From contig NZ_AUBH01000016.1 of NCBI RefSeq assembly GCF_000429145.1, positions 1-55,244 on the forward strand: DNA of 55,244 nt, in the 5' to 3' direction. Position numbers and translations under genes: made by a program. Shown piece by piece: positions 36,744-47,946 of this stretch. Source of the stretch: Aestuariibacter salexigens DSM 15300. GTDB lineage: Bacteria; Pseudomonadota; Gammaproteobacteria; Enterobacterales; Alteromonadaceae. The first letter of the stretch is position 1. Every line of letters starts with the position of its first letter. A model generated the notes under the pieces. The model was given only the letters and a program-made list of their open reading frames with translations. It ran no database searches and was not told the DNA's origin.

Positions 36744-39581
36744 ATGCAAGAGCTACCATCCGAGTTGCGTACACTCGCCCAACACCACCTCGATTCGCTG
36801 CTTGAAGACAGTGACCTAATCCTCACAGATAAATGCAGGCATCACCTTTTGCGCGCATTCGCGCTAAGTGACTTTGTTGCACAAAGTTGCCTTCAGGACC
36901 CTGATATAATAGTTGCGTTGATCACAGACTCAGTGCCTTATCCTAATCATGCATATAACCTACAAAAACTCATCCCTCATGAGCTACCAGAAGAGCAGGT
37001 AAAGCAAGTATTGCGTCACTACCGTCGTACGTGGATGACGGTTATTGCGGCACGGGATGTGACCAATACGCAGTCCATAGACACCTCATTGCAGCAGGTG
37101 TCTATGCTCGCCGATGCGTTAATCATGGCTGCTTATCACTGGGCCTACCAACACTACTGCACCCGCTACGGCACACCTCAGGGTAAACACGGTCCGATGC
37201 CAATGCTCATCGTTGGCATGGGTAAACTAGGTGGACGTGAGCTGAACTTTTCCTCCGACATTGACCTGATTTTTTTCTATCCAAAACGCGGGGAAATTGA
37301 AGGCGGCCGAAAGTCAGTCGAGCATCAGGTCTTTTTCACCCGTGTTGCGCAAAAGCTGATCAGCCTGCTGGATCAGGTGACGGCTGACGGTCAGGTATTC
37401 CGTGTGGACATGCGCCTGCGACCGTTTGGCGAGAGTGGTCCACTGGTCATGCACTTTGCCGCCATGGAGGATTATTATCAGGAACAGGGCCGGGACTGGG
37501 AGCGCTACGCTATGATCAAGGGCCGGGTACTTAATCCCGACTGCCCTTATTATGACGCAATCAAAGATATTCTTGCGCCCTTTGTATACCGACGTTATCT
37601 GGACTATGGCGCCATCGATGCCCTGCGCAAAATGAAGCAACTGATAAACCAGGAAGTCAGGCGCCGCCGTCTCAGCGATAACGTCAAACTCGGGCGCGGC
37701 GGCATTCGCGAAGCCGAGTTTATCGTGCAAAGCTTTCAGCTCATTCGAGGCGGACGGGATCACAGCCTTCGGCACCCGTCTATCTTAAAAATGCTCAAGC
37801 AGCTTACGGAATCAGAGCTACTGGAGCCGCACGAAGCTGACACTCTGCAAGACGCCTATTTATACCTGCGCAAAGTCGAACACTGCTTACAGCAGTTTCA
37901 GGATAAACAGACTCAGGAACTGCCAGATGATGACATTAACTGGCAACGGTTAATAACGGTCATGGAGTGTGATAACCAGACACAGTTCAGAAGTCAGTTG
38001 CAGAAGCAAATGGACACCATTCATGCACTGTTCTCAGAGATTATCGGCGAGGATGATGATAATGAATCGCCAGACACGGACGAGTTTGATGCCGCCCAGG
38101 ATCTGTGGCAACTTAGCTTGAGTGAAGACGAAACGGCGAGTTTGCTCGAGACGTGGATTAATCAGCAGGATGCGACATTAATACACCTTCATCTGTGCGA
38201 CTTTAAACAGCACATCAGCAAGCATCGCACCGGGCAGCGGGGGCTTAACCTGCTTGGCGAACTGATGCCTCTGCTACTGGAATCCATTCTGCTTCATTAT
38301 GCCGATGATGCCGCCATGCTCACACAGCGTATCGTCGATGTCTTGGATGCTATCATCGGACGTACGGCCTATCTGGAATTGCTAACAGAAAATCGTAGGG
38401 CCGCTGAGCAGTTACTGAAGCTATGTGAAGCCAGCCCATGGATCACCGAGCAAATTAAACGCTTTCCCATATTGCTGGATGAGCTGCTCAACCCGGCACA
38501 GCTTTACACGCCAACGCCGCCTGAGCAGTTTCACAATGAACTACGGCAGTTTTTACTGCGACTGGAGCCGGACGATCTCGAACAGCAAATGGAAATGATG
38601 CGTCAGTTTAAACTGGGCCAGCAGTTAAAAGTAGCGGCTTCTGATGTAACTGGGGCGCTATCGGTAATGAAAATCAGCGATCATCTTACATTTCTCGCCG
38701 AGGCCTTACTGCAGCAGGTATTTGTTTACGCTTGGCAACAGGTAAGTGAAAAGCATGGCTGTCCGCCGGGCACCAGTATTGATGACTCACACTTTGCGAT
38801 TATCGGCTATGGCAAACTGGGGGGGCTTGAACTTGGCTACGGCTCCGACCTCGATCTTGTCTTTGTGCATGACTATGACGGTCAGGGTGAAACGGATGGC
38901 CCGCGCCCAGTCGATGCCAACCGTTTCTACATGAAACTCGCGCAGCGCATTATGCATCTGCTCAATACCAAAACCGTGTACGGTGAATTGTATGAAACAG
39001 ATTTACGTCTGCGGCCTTCTGGCAATGCGGGATTACTGGTCTGTCATATTAATGCCTTTGAACATTATCAGTTGAATGAGGCATGGACATGGGAGCATCA
39101 GGCACTGGTGCGCGCTCGCTGTGTATTAGGTTCTGTCTCGCTGGCCGGACAGGTTGAAAACGTCAGAAGCCGCATTCTTTGTTTACCGCGTGATGAAAGT
39201 GAACTTCGTCAACAGGTTAGCGAGATGCGTGAAAAGATGCGCACCCATCTGGATAAAAGCAATGAACAGGATATCGACCTTAAGCACGCCAAAGGCGGTA
39301 TCGTTGATATCGAATTTTTAGTGCAATACTGGGCACTACACTATGCCCACGACTGCCCTGACATCATTAAGTGGTCTGACAATGTGCGCTTGCTTGAACG
39401 TCTTGAGCACCACAACATGCTCTCAAGTCGGAATTGTCAACAACTGACAAAAGCTTACCTCACCTTGCGCAACGAATCCCACCGTCTGGCATTACAGCAG
39501 CGCAGTAAAACACAGCAGTCAGAGGAGATAAGCCAGGCGTTATTGCGGGTCAGTGAGATTTGGGATGCGACATTCAACTAG
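36744..39581 (+). CDS. glnE: Glutamine synthetase adenylyltransferase / adenylyl-removing enzyme
   Basis: A 945-aa bifunctional regulator of glutamine synthetase that adds or removes AMP in response to PII and glutamine. It has two related nucleotidyltransferase domains: the N-terminal deadenylylase site GMGKLGGRELNFSSDIDLIF (158-177) and the C-terminal adenylylase site GYGKLGGLELGYGSDLDLVF (about 688-707), each with the DxD metal pair. Each is followed by helical GlnD/PII-uridylyl-like domains. Length equals that of E. coli GlnE (946 aa). ATG start with AGG about 6 nt upstream; convergent with the TcpQ-domain gene 6 bp later. Confidence 0.97.
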   Translation: MQELPSELRTLAQHHLDSLLEDSDLILTDKCRHHLLRAFALSDFVAQSCLQDPDIIVALITDSVPYPNHAYNLQKLIPHELPEEQVKQVLRHYRRTWMTVIAARDVTNTQSIDTSLQQVSMLADALIMAAYHWAYQHYCTRYGTPQGKHGPMPMLIVGMGKLGGRELNFSSDIDLIFFYPKRGEIEGGRKSVEHQVFFTRVAQKLISLLDQVTADGQVFRVDMRLRPFGESGPLVMHFAAMEDYYQEQGRDWERYAMIKGRVLNPDCPYYDAIKDILAPFVYRRYLDYGAIDALRKMKQLINQEVRRRRLSDNVKLGRGGIREAEFIVQSFQLIRGGRDHSLRHPSILKMLKQLTESELLEPHEADTLQDAYLYLRKVEHCLQQFQDKQTQELPDDDINWQRLITVMECDNQTQFRSQLQKQMDTIHALFSEIIGEDDDNESPDTDEFDAAQDLWQLSLSEDETASLLETWINQQDATLIHLHLCDFKQHISKHRTGQRGLNLLGELMPLLLESILLHYADDAAMLTQRIVDVLDAIIGRTAYLELLTENRRAAEQLLKLCEASPWITEQIKRFPILLDELLNPAQLYTPTPPEQFHNELRQFLLRLEPDDLEQQMEMMRQFKLGQQLKVAASDVTGALSVMKISDHLTFLAEALLQQVFVYAWQQVSEKHGCPPGTSIDDSHFAIIGYGKLGGLELGYGSDLDLVFVHDYDGQGETDGPRPVDANRFYMKLAQRIMHLLNTKTVYGELYETDLRLRPSGNAGLLVCHINAFEHYQLNEAWTWEHQALVRARCVLGSVSLAGQVENVRSRILCLPRDESELRQQVSEMREKMRTHLDKSNEQDIDLKHAKGGIVDIEFLVQYWALHYAHDCPDIIKWSDNVRLLERLEHHNMLSSRNCQQLTKAYLTLRNESHRLALQQRSKTQQSEEISQALLRVSEIWDATFN

Positions 39582-39587
39582 AAATGT

Positions 39588-40223
39588 TTAGCCTGCACGA
39601 CCTGATTTTTCGATGATCGTGCAGTTGTCTTTCAGATAGTCAGTGTGATTGTGCGTGATCACCAGTGAGCGCTGATTGGGACAGACGTATGCACGCACTT
39701 CGCCCTCAAAATTACTGTCTACTGCGCTGGCAATTTTAGCCAGGGCGCCAACGATGGTGTCGTCCATCTGAAACTGGTTTTTGACAATAAAGTCCTGCTC
39801 CAGCTCCCACAACACCTGCATCCCTTCCGTTTGGGCAAAGCTGGTGATAGCGCTACGCAGGGTTGAGCCGGCTTTAAATGTGCGGTACTTATGCTCGCCG
39901 ACCCACCTACCACTGACCGGTTTCTGATCGCTTTGCATTCCTTGCAGGCGCTGGTCCAGCGGCCGATCATCTACGTTCACGTCCATCACAAAATCACCCA
40001 CATCTTCCTGATGAGGTTTTGTCGATGACAATCGGTATTCACGGTAAAAATCACTGAGTCCCTGGGACACGTTCTTTTTCTCTGGCGCACCCTGCGGCTG
40101 AGGCTTATCAGTGATTGTACTGCGTAACTGAATGATCACGACGGCAATAATGATCAATGCCAGTGCCAAAGCCAGATGCTTGGCCCAGAACAGTGAGCTT
40201 GAAAAGCCTTTATCAGCAGTCAT
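39588..40223 (-). CDS. TcpQ-domain membrane-anchored protein
   Basis: A 211-aa protein with an N-terminal inner-membrane helix (about residues 11-31, HLALALALIIIAVVIIQL), a polar linker with KPHQEDVGDF, and a C-terminal domain from about 110: STLRSAITSFAQTEGMQVLWELEQDF, IVGALAKIASAVDS. This resembles the TcpQ/PilL-type C-terminal domain found in type IV pilus and secretin-associated proteins. There are no pilus genes around it, so the function is open; a secretion or cell-wall-binding role is possible. A sigma-70-like promoter and a hairpin precede it (separate entry). Confidence 0.65.
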   Translation of the reverse strand: MTADKGFSSSLFWAKHLALALALIIIAVVIIQLRSTITDKPQPQGAPEKKNVSQGLSDFYREYRLSSTKPHQEDVGDFVMDVNVDDRPLDQRLQGMQSDQKPVSGRWVGEHKYRTFKAGSTLRSAITSFAQTEGMQVLWELEQDFIVKNQFQMDDTIVGALAKIASAVDSNFEGEVRAYVCPNQRSLVITHNHTDYLKDNCTIIEKSGRAG

Positions 40224-40328
40224 GTCAGTACCTCAGAGACAACGAATTGCACGCGTCTATTATGACGCGACACAATACTCTATCGGCATAATAGCAAATA
40301 CCCTTTAGCCGTGACAAAGCTCGCGTAG
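40224..40328 (-). promoter_or_regulatory. Candidate promoter and leader hairpin of the TcpQ-domain gene
   Basis: On the minus strand, TTGTCA (plus 40312-40317) and TATTAT (plus 40288-40293) with an 18-bp spacer form a good sigma-70-like promoter. Just downstream, a perfect inverted repeat CGCGTC-N6-GACGCG (plus 40252-40269) lies in the presumed 5' leader about 30 nt before the ATG. It could be an operator or a translation-controlling hairpin. Confidence 0.45.
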
Positions 40329-41261
40329 CTAATCATACAAGCTTGGTGCCGACTCAGTTGGCCTGCTTTTAAAACGCTTGTGCATCCACAGATAACTTTC
40401 AGGCTGTTCAAGGATGATTTGTTCAATTTGTTTATTGAGTAAGGTCAGTGCCTGCTTATCTTCTAATTCCGCAAACTTGTCCATCGGCGGATAAAATTTA
40501 ATTCTACTGCCGGTCGGGGTGTACTGGGATGTCACCATCAGTGGTACACAGTCTGCGCGACGGGCAAACATTAATGTCGCCGTGGTCGTTGCTGCTTCAT
40601 CGACAGCAAAAAATGGCACAAAGATACTCTGCGCGGCGCCATAATCTTGATCCGGCAGGTAAAGACACAGCTCGCCCTGGTCCAGCGCTTCGATGAGTGC
40701 TTTGGAATTACGTTTATGGATCATGTATTTGTTTGCGCGATTGCGGCCGTGATACTGAAAATAATCCATCAACGGATTGTTGTGCTTGCGATAGAACGCA
40801 ATGCTTGGGTGAGTATAGCCAAGTGCCCGGCAGGCAAATTCTACATTCATATTATGCAATGCTAAACCAAACACGCCTTTACCGCTGTCCAGCACCTTTT
40901 GCACATGTTCGAAGCCTTCAATTTCGATATGGCGTTTTACTCGCCAGGCAGGCCACCACCAACCCATTGCCGTCTCAAGCGCTGCGATGCCAGCACGTTG
41001 CACATTTTCCCTGACCACCGCTTCGCGTTTTTTCTCGCTCCAATCGGGGAAACACAGCTGCAGATTGCGCCTCGCAATCGCCACTCGCTTTTTACCCAGC
41101 TTGGCCAACAGCTTGCCAACCTGCCGACCAAGCCAGCGCGACAGACGAAAGGGTAACCAGCTGATCAGGTACAACACCAGCACGCCTAGCCAGGTAAGCC
41201 AGTATTTTGGCAACAAGAAGGACGGTGAAAACGTTGGGGCGCTGACTTTCTTTATTGACAC
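40329..41261 (-). CDS. lpxL: Lipid A lauroyl acyltransferase (LpxL/HtrB)
   Basis: A 310-aa inner-membrane acyltransferase adding a secondary acyl chain to Kdo2-lipid IVA. It closely parallels E. coli LpxL (306 aa): LLPKYWLTWLGVLVLYLISWLP near the N-terminus, RRNLQLCFPDWSE, the catalytic HNMNVE with His136 and Glu141 (H-x4-E), FYRKHNNPLMDYF, and LPDQDYGAAQSIFVPFF. The frame runs back to 41387, but that N-terminal extension does not belong to the family. A GTG at 41261 gives the expected start. It is divergent from the hybrid kinase, with only about 78 bp between the two starts. Confidence 0.92.
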   Translation of the reverse strand: MSIKKVSAPTFSPSFLLPKYWLTWLGVLVLYLISWLPFRLSRWLGRQVGKLLAKLGKKRVAIARRNLQLCFPDWSEKKREAVVRENVQRAGIAALETAMGWWWPAWRVKRHIEIEGFEHVQKVLDSGKGVFGLALHNMNVEFACRALGYTHPSIAFYRKHNNPLMDYFQYHGRNRANKYMIHKRNSKALIEALDQGELCLYLPDQDYGAAQSIFVPFFAVDEAATTTATLMFARRADCVPLMVTSQYTPTGSRIKFYPPMDKFAELEDKQALTLLNKQIEQIILEQPESYLWMHKRFKSRPTESAPSLYD

Positions 41262-41338
41262 AAGCGGATCTCTTGCTAGGTTGTTATGGGTATATCGCAA
41301 CAATAGTACACGATAACCGTAAACAAGTGACACGTTCG

Positions 41339-44300
41339 ATGAATCATTCGACCTATGCAAAAACAAATCCGATGCCCAGCGATGCATTGCTCAGTGCATG
41401 CAGCAGCGGTGTCTTGCAGGTCGACCAGACAGGAATGATTCATTTTGCTAATCAGGCTGCGGCCGACCTGTTTGGTTACGATGTAGAGGCCTTTCATCAG
41501 CTCACGTTGAATGATTTGTTGCCGACTCAGCATCAAGAAGCACACAATGATCATGTAGCGCAGTTTTTCTCCCGCGGTGAGTCTCGCTTGATGGGGCAAG
41601 GCAGATATTTTCCTGCCCAGCATAAAGACGGTCATATTTTTTATGTCACGCTGCATCTGAATCTGGTTGAAAGCGATGGTGCGCAGTATGCCGTTGCCAC
41701 ATTGTCTGAGTCTCCACAGCTTAGTAAAGAGCAAGCTCAGCAGATGCAGAGCGAGTTACAGGAAAGTCAGGAAAAAAGCGAGATACTTGCTCAAGTCGTG
41801 CGTGAAACTGACAGTTCAGTCGTGCTGTATGACACGTCAATACGTATCAAGTGGGTAAACCCCGCATTTTCCCGATTAAGCGGCTACCACGCTGAAGAAG
41901 TGATTGGTAAAAGACCTGATTTTCTTGCCTATGACGGATTACCACCTTCGCTTGTTGAGGCCGTTAAGCAGCGCCAGCACTTTTCAGGAGAACTGATTAA
42001 TAAACGCAAAGACGGCACACCGTACTGGGTCAAGTTAACGGCCCAGCCAACCTATGACAAAGGCCATTTTACTGGCTACATGGCGATAGAGCAGGATATT
42101 ACAGAGAGCAAACTCGCCGAATTAGAGCTAAAGAAAGCCAGCAGTTTACAAAAAGCGATGTTGGACAGCGCGCAGATAATTATTATCACTACGGATACAC
42201 AAGGCCAGATTGTCACATTCAATAACTTTGCGCGCGAAACCTTGGGTTATAAAAGACGGGATATTTTACACGAGGCATGCATCACTGACTTGCTTGACAC
42301 ACAGCAATTACGCGAACAGGCAATATCTCTGGGAAATGAATTCACACAAGAAGAATCGCATTTTGCCCTTCTCGCTGCATTAGCACACGCCGGCAAAATT
42401 CATGAGCAAGAGTGGAAAGTATTCTGTTCAGATGGAGATGCTATTCCTGTCCAGCTGACGGTGACTGAGATCCTTCAAGACGACACAGAAACGATTGGCT
42501 ACTTGATAATTGGCCGTGATATTCGAGAGATAAAAGGCCTGGAACAAGAACGCAAACGAAATCAGCAGCTACTGGAAGCAACTGGCACCATGGCCAAGCT
42601 CGGCGGCTGGGAGTTGGAGCTGGGGACTAATAGCCTTTACTGGACAAAAGAGGTGTATCACATTCATGAACTGCCCGTAGGTTCCCACCCAGACGTGGCC
42701 AGCGCAATTAACTATTATGCGCCAGAGGCGAGGCCCATCATCAGCAAAGCCGTCGAGACTGCCCTTAGCACCGGCGAACCCTATGACCTGAATTTACCTT
42801 TTATTACCGCAAAAAAACGCCGGATTTGGGTGCGAGCGTTCGGAGTTGCGGTTTTTGAAGACGGCAAACCTGTAAGACTTTTGGGTGGCTTTCAGGATAT
42901 TACTGAGCTGAAGCAGCAAGAAGAAATGGCCAAAGAGGCCAGTCGCGCTAAAAGTGAATTTCTGGCCAATATGAGTCATGAAATTCGTACGCCGATAAAC
43001 GGCATTATCGGCATGAATGATTTGCTGTTAAAAACAGAGCTAACAGCTAAACAGAAGCACTACGCTGAGCTTGCCCAAACGAGCAGTCAAACACTGCTGC
43101 ATCTCATAAACGACATTCTTGATTTTTCCAAAATCGAGGCAGGAAAGCTGCACATTGAGCGCATCAGTTTTAATCTTGAAGAACTGTTATCTCGCTTTGT
43201 CGATCTCTATTCATTCAAAGCCGAGCAATCATCACTGGCATTTAACTATCGTACCTTGACGACTCTGCCCACGTTTGTAAAAGGTGACCCGGGCAGAATT
43301 CGACAGATACTGACGAATTTATGCAGCAATGCGATTAAATTTACCGAATACGGCTCTGTTACCCTGGAAGTAGGATTTACAGAAAACAACACGCTGCGGA
43401 TCCATGTTATCGATACCGGCATTGGTATCCCAAAGGACAAGCAACCCTTATTGTTCGATAAGTTTATGCAGGTTGATGCATCTACCACCCGTCGCTTCGG
43501 CGGCACTGGGCTTGGATTAGCAATAAGTAAACAGCTTGTTGAGTTGATGGACGGGTCAATCACTTTGCAAAGCGATGAAGGCAAGGGTACGACGTTTTGT
43601 GTTGACATTCCGATTGAAGAAACGCAACCACTGCTCGATGAACAGGTAAGCGTAATCAAGCCTGCTGCTTACACCTTGCTGATCGTTTCCGCCGAAGGGG
43701 TAAGTAAGGAAATTGCCTCTCAGTGGTTTGCGGATAGTCCGTTTAATGTATTGTTTGCCGACGATGCCAAACAGGCCATGCAAATTTCAAAAGCGCACAA
43801 AGATGTCCACGCTGCACTTATTGACGAAGACTTACCGGGAATGAATGCAGAGCAACTCGGTAAAGCGTTGACTCATCACTTCCCTAATCTTGTTCAGGTG
43901 CTGCTCAGCACCGACGGTGATACTGACAACATGGCAACCTGGCTACAGTCAGGTTTTATGGCATGCTTTTCATATGCTATGAAAAGAAGCGACGTCGTGA
44001 AGGGGCTGACGTTACTGGTACAGGTCAAAGCTGCCGCCGAGTCTCCCGACGCTGTATCGGAAAATGCACTGAAAACACTTGTGTCACAACGCGACAGGCA
44101 GATCCTGTTGGTTGAAGACAATGCTATTAATCAGGAAGTCGCGAAAGCTATGCTGATTGATATGGGGCACAGCGTCACAGTAGTGGATAATGGTCGTCAG
44201 GCGATTGAGGCATTGAGTAACAACGAGAATCATTTTGATGTGGTGCTGATGGACTGCCAGATGCCGGTCATGGACGGCTACGAAACGAGCCGATTTATTC

Positions 44301-44470
44301 GCAGTACTGAAAACACCAACATAAATCGTGATATCCCGATTATCGCCCTGACTGCCAATGCGCTTAAAGGTGACAAAGAAAAATGCGTTGCTGCAGGGAT
44401 GAACGATTACCTGTCCAAACCCATCATAGCAACCGATTTGGAACAGATGCTAAACACCTATTTGAAATAA
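41339..44470 (+). CDS. Hybrid histidine kinase with four PAS domains
   Basis: A 1043-aa signalling protein. The first 525 residues hold PAS domains at about 15-130, 155-262, 275-395 and 410-520; the segment IRIKWVNPAFSRLSGYHAEEVIGKRP is a typical PAS core. The HisKA box SHEIRTPINGIIGMNDLL has the phosphoacceptor His547. The ATPase has NLCSNAIKFTEYG, DTGIGIPKDK and GGTGLGLAIS. A degenerate receiver (about 780-895) and a complete C-terminal receiver (LVEDNAINQE, MDCQMPVMDGYE with phosphoacceptor Asp972, and a KPI lysine) follow. No transmembrane segment is seen, so it is probably cytoplasmic with a small-molecule or redox signal. ATG at 41339 is chosen over an upstream TTG at 41255 that would overlap the lpxL start. 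Confidence 0.92.
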   Translation: MNHSTYAKTNPMPSDALLSACSSGVLQVDQTGMIHFANQAAADLFGYDVEAFHQLTLNDLLPTQHQEAHNDHVAQFFSRGESRLMGQGRYFPAQHKDGHIFYVTLHLNLVESDGAQYAVATLSESPQLSKEQAQQMQSELQESQEKSEILAQVVRETDSSVVLYDTSIRIKWVNPAFSRLSGYHAEEVIGKRPDFLAYDGLPPSLVEAVKQRQHFSGELINKRKDGTPYWVKLTAQPTYDKGHFTGYMAIEQDITESKLAELELKKASSLQKAMLDSAQIIIITTDTQGQIVTFNNFARETLGYKRRDILHEACITDLLDTQQLREQAISLGNEFTQEESHFALLAALAHAGKIHEQEWKVFCSDGDAIPVQLTVTEILQDDTETIGYLIIGRDIREIKGLEQERKRNQQLLEATGTMAKLGGWELELGTNSLYWTKEVYHIHELPVGSHPDVASAINYYAPEARPIISKAVETALSTGEPYDLNLPFITAKKRRIWVRAFGVAVFEDGKPVRLLGGFQDITELKQQEEMAKEASRAKSEFLANMSHEIRTPINGIIGMNDLLLKTELTAKQKHYAELAQTSSQTLLHLINDILDFSKIEAGKLHIERISFNLEELLSRFVDLYSFKAEQSSLAFNYRTLTTLPTFVKGDPGRIRQILTNLCSNAIKFTEYGSVTLEVGFTENNTLRIHVIDTGIGIPKDKQPLLFDKFMQVDASTTRRFGGTGLGLAISKQLVELMDGSITLQSDEGKGTTFCVDIPIEETQPLLDEQVSVIKPAAYTLLIVSAEGVSKEIASQWFADSPFNVLFADDAKQAMQISKAHKDVHAALIDEDLPGMNAEQLGKALTHHFPNLVQVLLSTDGDTDNMATWLQSGFMACFSYAMKRSDVVKGLTLLVQVKAAAESPDAVSENALKTLVSQRDRQILLVEDNAINQEVAKAMLIDMGHSVTVVDNGRQAIEALSNNENHFDVVLMDCQMPVMDGYETSRFIRSTENTNINRDIPIIALTANALKGDKEKCVAAGMNDYLSKPIIATDLEQMLNTYLK

Positions 44471-44487
44471 CAGGGATTGATAGTCTG

Positions 44488-44748
44488 TCAGTAATTATGC
44501 TCGATGGCTTTGAGCTTTTTCTCAAAGGTTTCTAAATGCTCGGCTTTGTCGTAGTCGAAATGATATTGATTATGAAAGCCGACGCGAAGTTTCACTAGCG
44601 CATCTTCCATAAACACTGTGTAGCCATCGTGGTCGGTATAAGCGGTAACACCATCGAGCACATAGCGATCGTCCTGACGCTCGCCATGCTGACGGATTTT
44701 TTCAAACACACTGAGCAGTAAGTGGCTGTCAAATTCGTTTTTCATCAT
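44488..44748 (-). CDS. Small DUF3081-like protein
   Basis: An 86-aa soluble acidic/aromatic protein, EFDSHLLLSVFEKIRQHGERQD at the N-terminus and VGFHNQYHFDYDKAEHLETFEKKL near the end. This matches what I recall of DUF3081 proteins of Alteromonadales and Vibrionales. Function unknown. Two adjacent ATGs are present; either could be used. It lies between the kinase (convergent) and a barrel protein on the same strand. Confidence 0.7.
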   Translation of the reverse strand: MMKNEFDSHLLLSVFEKIRQHGERQDDRYVLDGVTAYTDHDGYTVFMEDALVKLRVGFHNQYHFDYDKAEHLETFEKKLKAIEHNY

Positions 44749-44759
44749 CCACGCTCTTG

Positions 44760-45386
44760 TTAGTTGAAGTTATATCGCAGGCCGATGTAGGCCGCATTAA
44801 CTTGTATGCCATTGTTGCCGCGGATATGCTCGGCCTCAAAGCGGATCAGCAGGTTAGTACCGACATAGTGGTCATAGCCAATCCCGAGCGAACCTGCTAT
44901 CCCTGCTTCGTCATACGCGCAATATGAAAAAGACTGCTGCTCAATGGTTACCGCAGTATACGCGCCGACACTGCATGTTTCTCCGCTTGCAACCAGACCT
45001 TCGCCGCGAATGTCAGTTTTCAGTAAACCTAATCGATAAAACAGCTCACCATCCTTACCGGATGCTTTACCCAGCAGCGCAACGAATAGCGCATCACCCT
45101 CCATTTCGCCACGAAAATCATTCGCCTCCTGTGCCGTTGCAGGCAAAATGCCCAGATTGCCGTTACCTAACTGCTGGTAACCAAATTCGGCATACCACTG
45201 TTTATGCAGTTCATAGCCGATGGCCAGTTTGTAGCTGCCACCTTGCTCACTGCTGAAATCGTCTTTTGCATCGACGCCACCCACTTGTACTGAGCCGTAC
45301 ATATTTGCCATGGCGGGGCCTGAAACAAGCAGCGCGCTGACCAGCGAGGCGCGACAAAAGGTCTTGAAATGGTGAAGAATAGTCAT
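44760..45386 (-). CDS. Small outer-membrane beta-barrel protein (OmpA/AcfA-like)
   Basis: A 208-aa exported protein. A signal peptide with HFKTFCRASLVSALLVSGPAMA, cleaved near residue 26, leads into an eight-stranded-type barrel with alternating residues: YGSVQVGGVD, YKLAIGYELHKQWYAEFGYQQLG, and the C-terminal NAAYIGLRYNFN ending in an aromatic residue as OM barrels do. Length and strand pattern resemble the OmpA-like/AcfA family. An open frame extends to 45440, but ATG 45386 gives the natural signal peptide. Role unclear: structural or adhesion. Confidence 0.7.
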   Translation of the reverse strand: MTILHHFKTFCRASLVSALLVSGPAMANMYGSVQVGGVDAKDDFSSEQGGSYKLAIGYELHKQWYAEFGYQQLGNGNLGILPATAQEANDFRGEMEGDALFVALLGKASGKDGELFYRLGLLKTDIRGEGLVASGETCSVGAYTAVTIEQQSFSYCAYDEAGIAGSLGIGYDHYVGTNLLIRFEAEHIRGNNGIQVNAAYIGLRYNFN

Positions 45387-45466
45387 GTTATTCAGTCTTT
45401 TATGTCCTTTACACTTCATACTAGCGAATTTATTTGTCACGATATAGTGCTTATTAATACCTAAGT

Positions 45467-47070
<1,604 letters not shown>

Positions 47071-47088
47071 ATGAAGAGCGTGGAAATC

Positions 47089-47940
47089 ATGCAGAAAATT
47101 GCAAGCAACCAAAGTTTCGGTGGGCTGCAACAGCGCTTCACCCACACATCGGAAGTCCTGAACTGCGAGATGACATTAGCGGTATATTTGCCCCCTCAGG
47201 CACAGCAGCAAAACGTCCCCGTTGTTTACTGGCTATCCGGCCTGACTTGCACAGATGAAAACTTTGTGCAAAAGGCAGGTGCACAGCGCGTTGCCGCAGA
47301 ATTGGGTGTAATGTTAGTGATCCCCGACACCAGCCCAAGAGGTGAGGAAGTTCCCGACGCCCCTGACGGCGCCTATGATCTGGGCAAAGGCGCCGGATTT
47401 TATGTTAATGCCAGTCAGGCGCCTTGGGACCAGCACTATCGAATGTACGATTACATTACAATTGAATTGCCGAAACTAATCACTTCACATTTTCCGGTCA
47501 AACCGGGCAAAGCCGCAATTTGTGGTCATTCTATGGGTGGTCACGGTGCACTGACTATCGGCATGCGAAACCCTGAGAAGTATTGCAGCATCTCGGCGTT
47601 TTCACCTATCGTGGCGCCATCGACCTGTGACTGGGGTCGAAAAGCGTTGAGCACCTATCTGGGCGACGATGAATCTGTCTGGGCAGCGTACGACAGCTGC
47701 AAGCTGATTGAACAAAGAGAAGGTCAACACGTTCAACCAATATTAATTGACCAGGGCACGTCCGATGAATTCTTCGATTCTCAGCTGTTAACGCGGCCGT
47801 TTGATGAAATTAGTCAGCAACAGCAGCGTGACAATATTGATGTGCGTTATCAGCCCGGCTATGACCACAGTTATTTTTTCGTGGCCAGTTTTATCGAGGA
47901 CCATTTGCGCTTTCACGCTAAGCACCTGAATGCGCAGTAA
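47089..47940 (+). CDS. fghA: S-formylglutathione hydrolase
   Basis: A 283-aa serine hydrolase (esterase D type) releasing formate and glutathione, the second step after AdhC. The nucleophile is Ser148 in CGHSMGGHGA; the acid and base are in IDQGTSDEFF (Asp) and PGYDHSYFF (His). NCEMTLAVYLPP, VVYWLSGLTCTDENF and DTSPRGEEVPDAPDGAYD are typical of FrmB/FghA. An ATG at 47071, directly after the adhC stop, has no ribosome-binding site; the ATG at 47089 has GTGGAA before it and gives a family-like MQKIASNQSFGG start, so it is preferred. Convergent with the OMP gene 6 bp later. Confidence 0.93.
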   Translation: MQKIASNQSFGGLQQRFTHTSEVLNCEMTLAVYLPPQAQQQNVPVVYWLSGLTCTDENFVQKAGAQRVAAELGVMLVIPDTSPRGEEVPDAPDGAYDLGKGAGFYVNASQAPWDQHYRMYDYITIELPKLITSHFPVKPGKAAICGHSMGGHGALTIGMRNPEKYCSISAFSPIVAPSTCDWGRKALSTYLGDDESVWAAYDSCKLIEQREGQHVQPILIDQGTSDEFFDSQLLTRPFDEISQQQQRDNIDVRYQPGYDHSYFFVASFIEDHLRFHAKHLNAQ

Positions 47941-47946
47941 TGCACC

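Noticed and set aside
37314-37775. 153-codon minus-strand frame within glnE
   Set aside because: Antisense shadow of the N-terminal nucleotidyltransferase domain; no own motif or ribosome-binding site.
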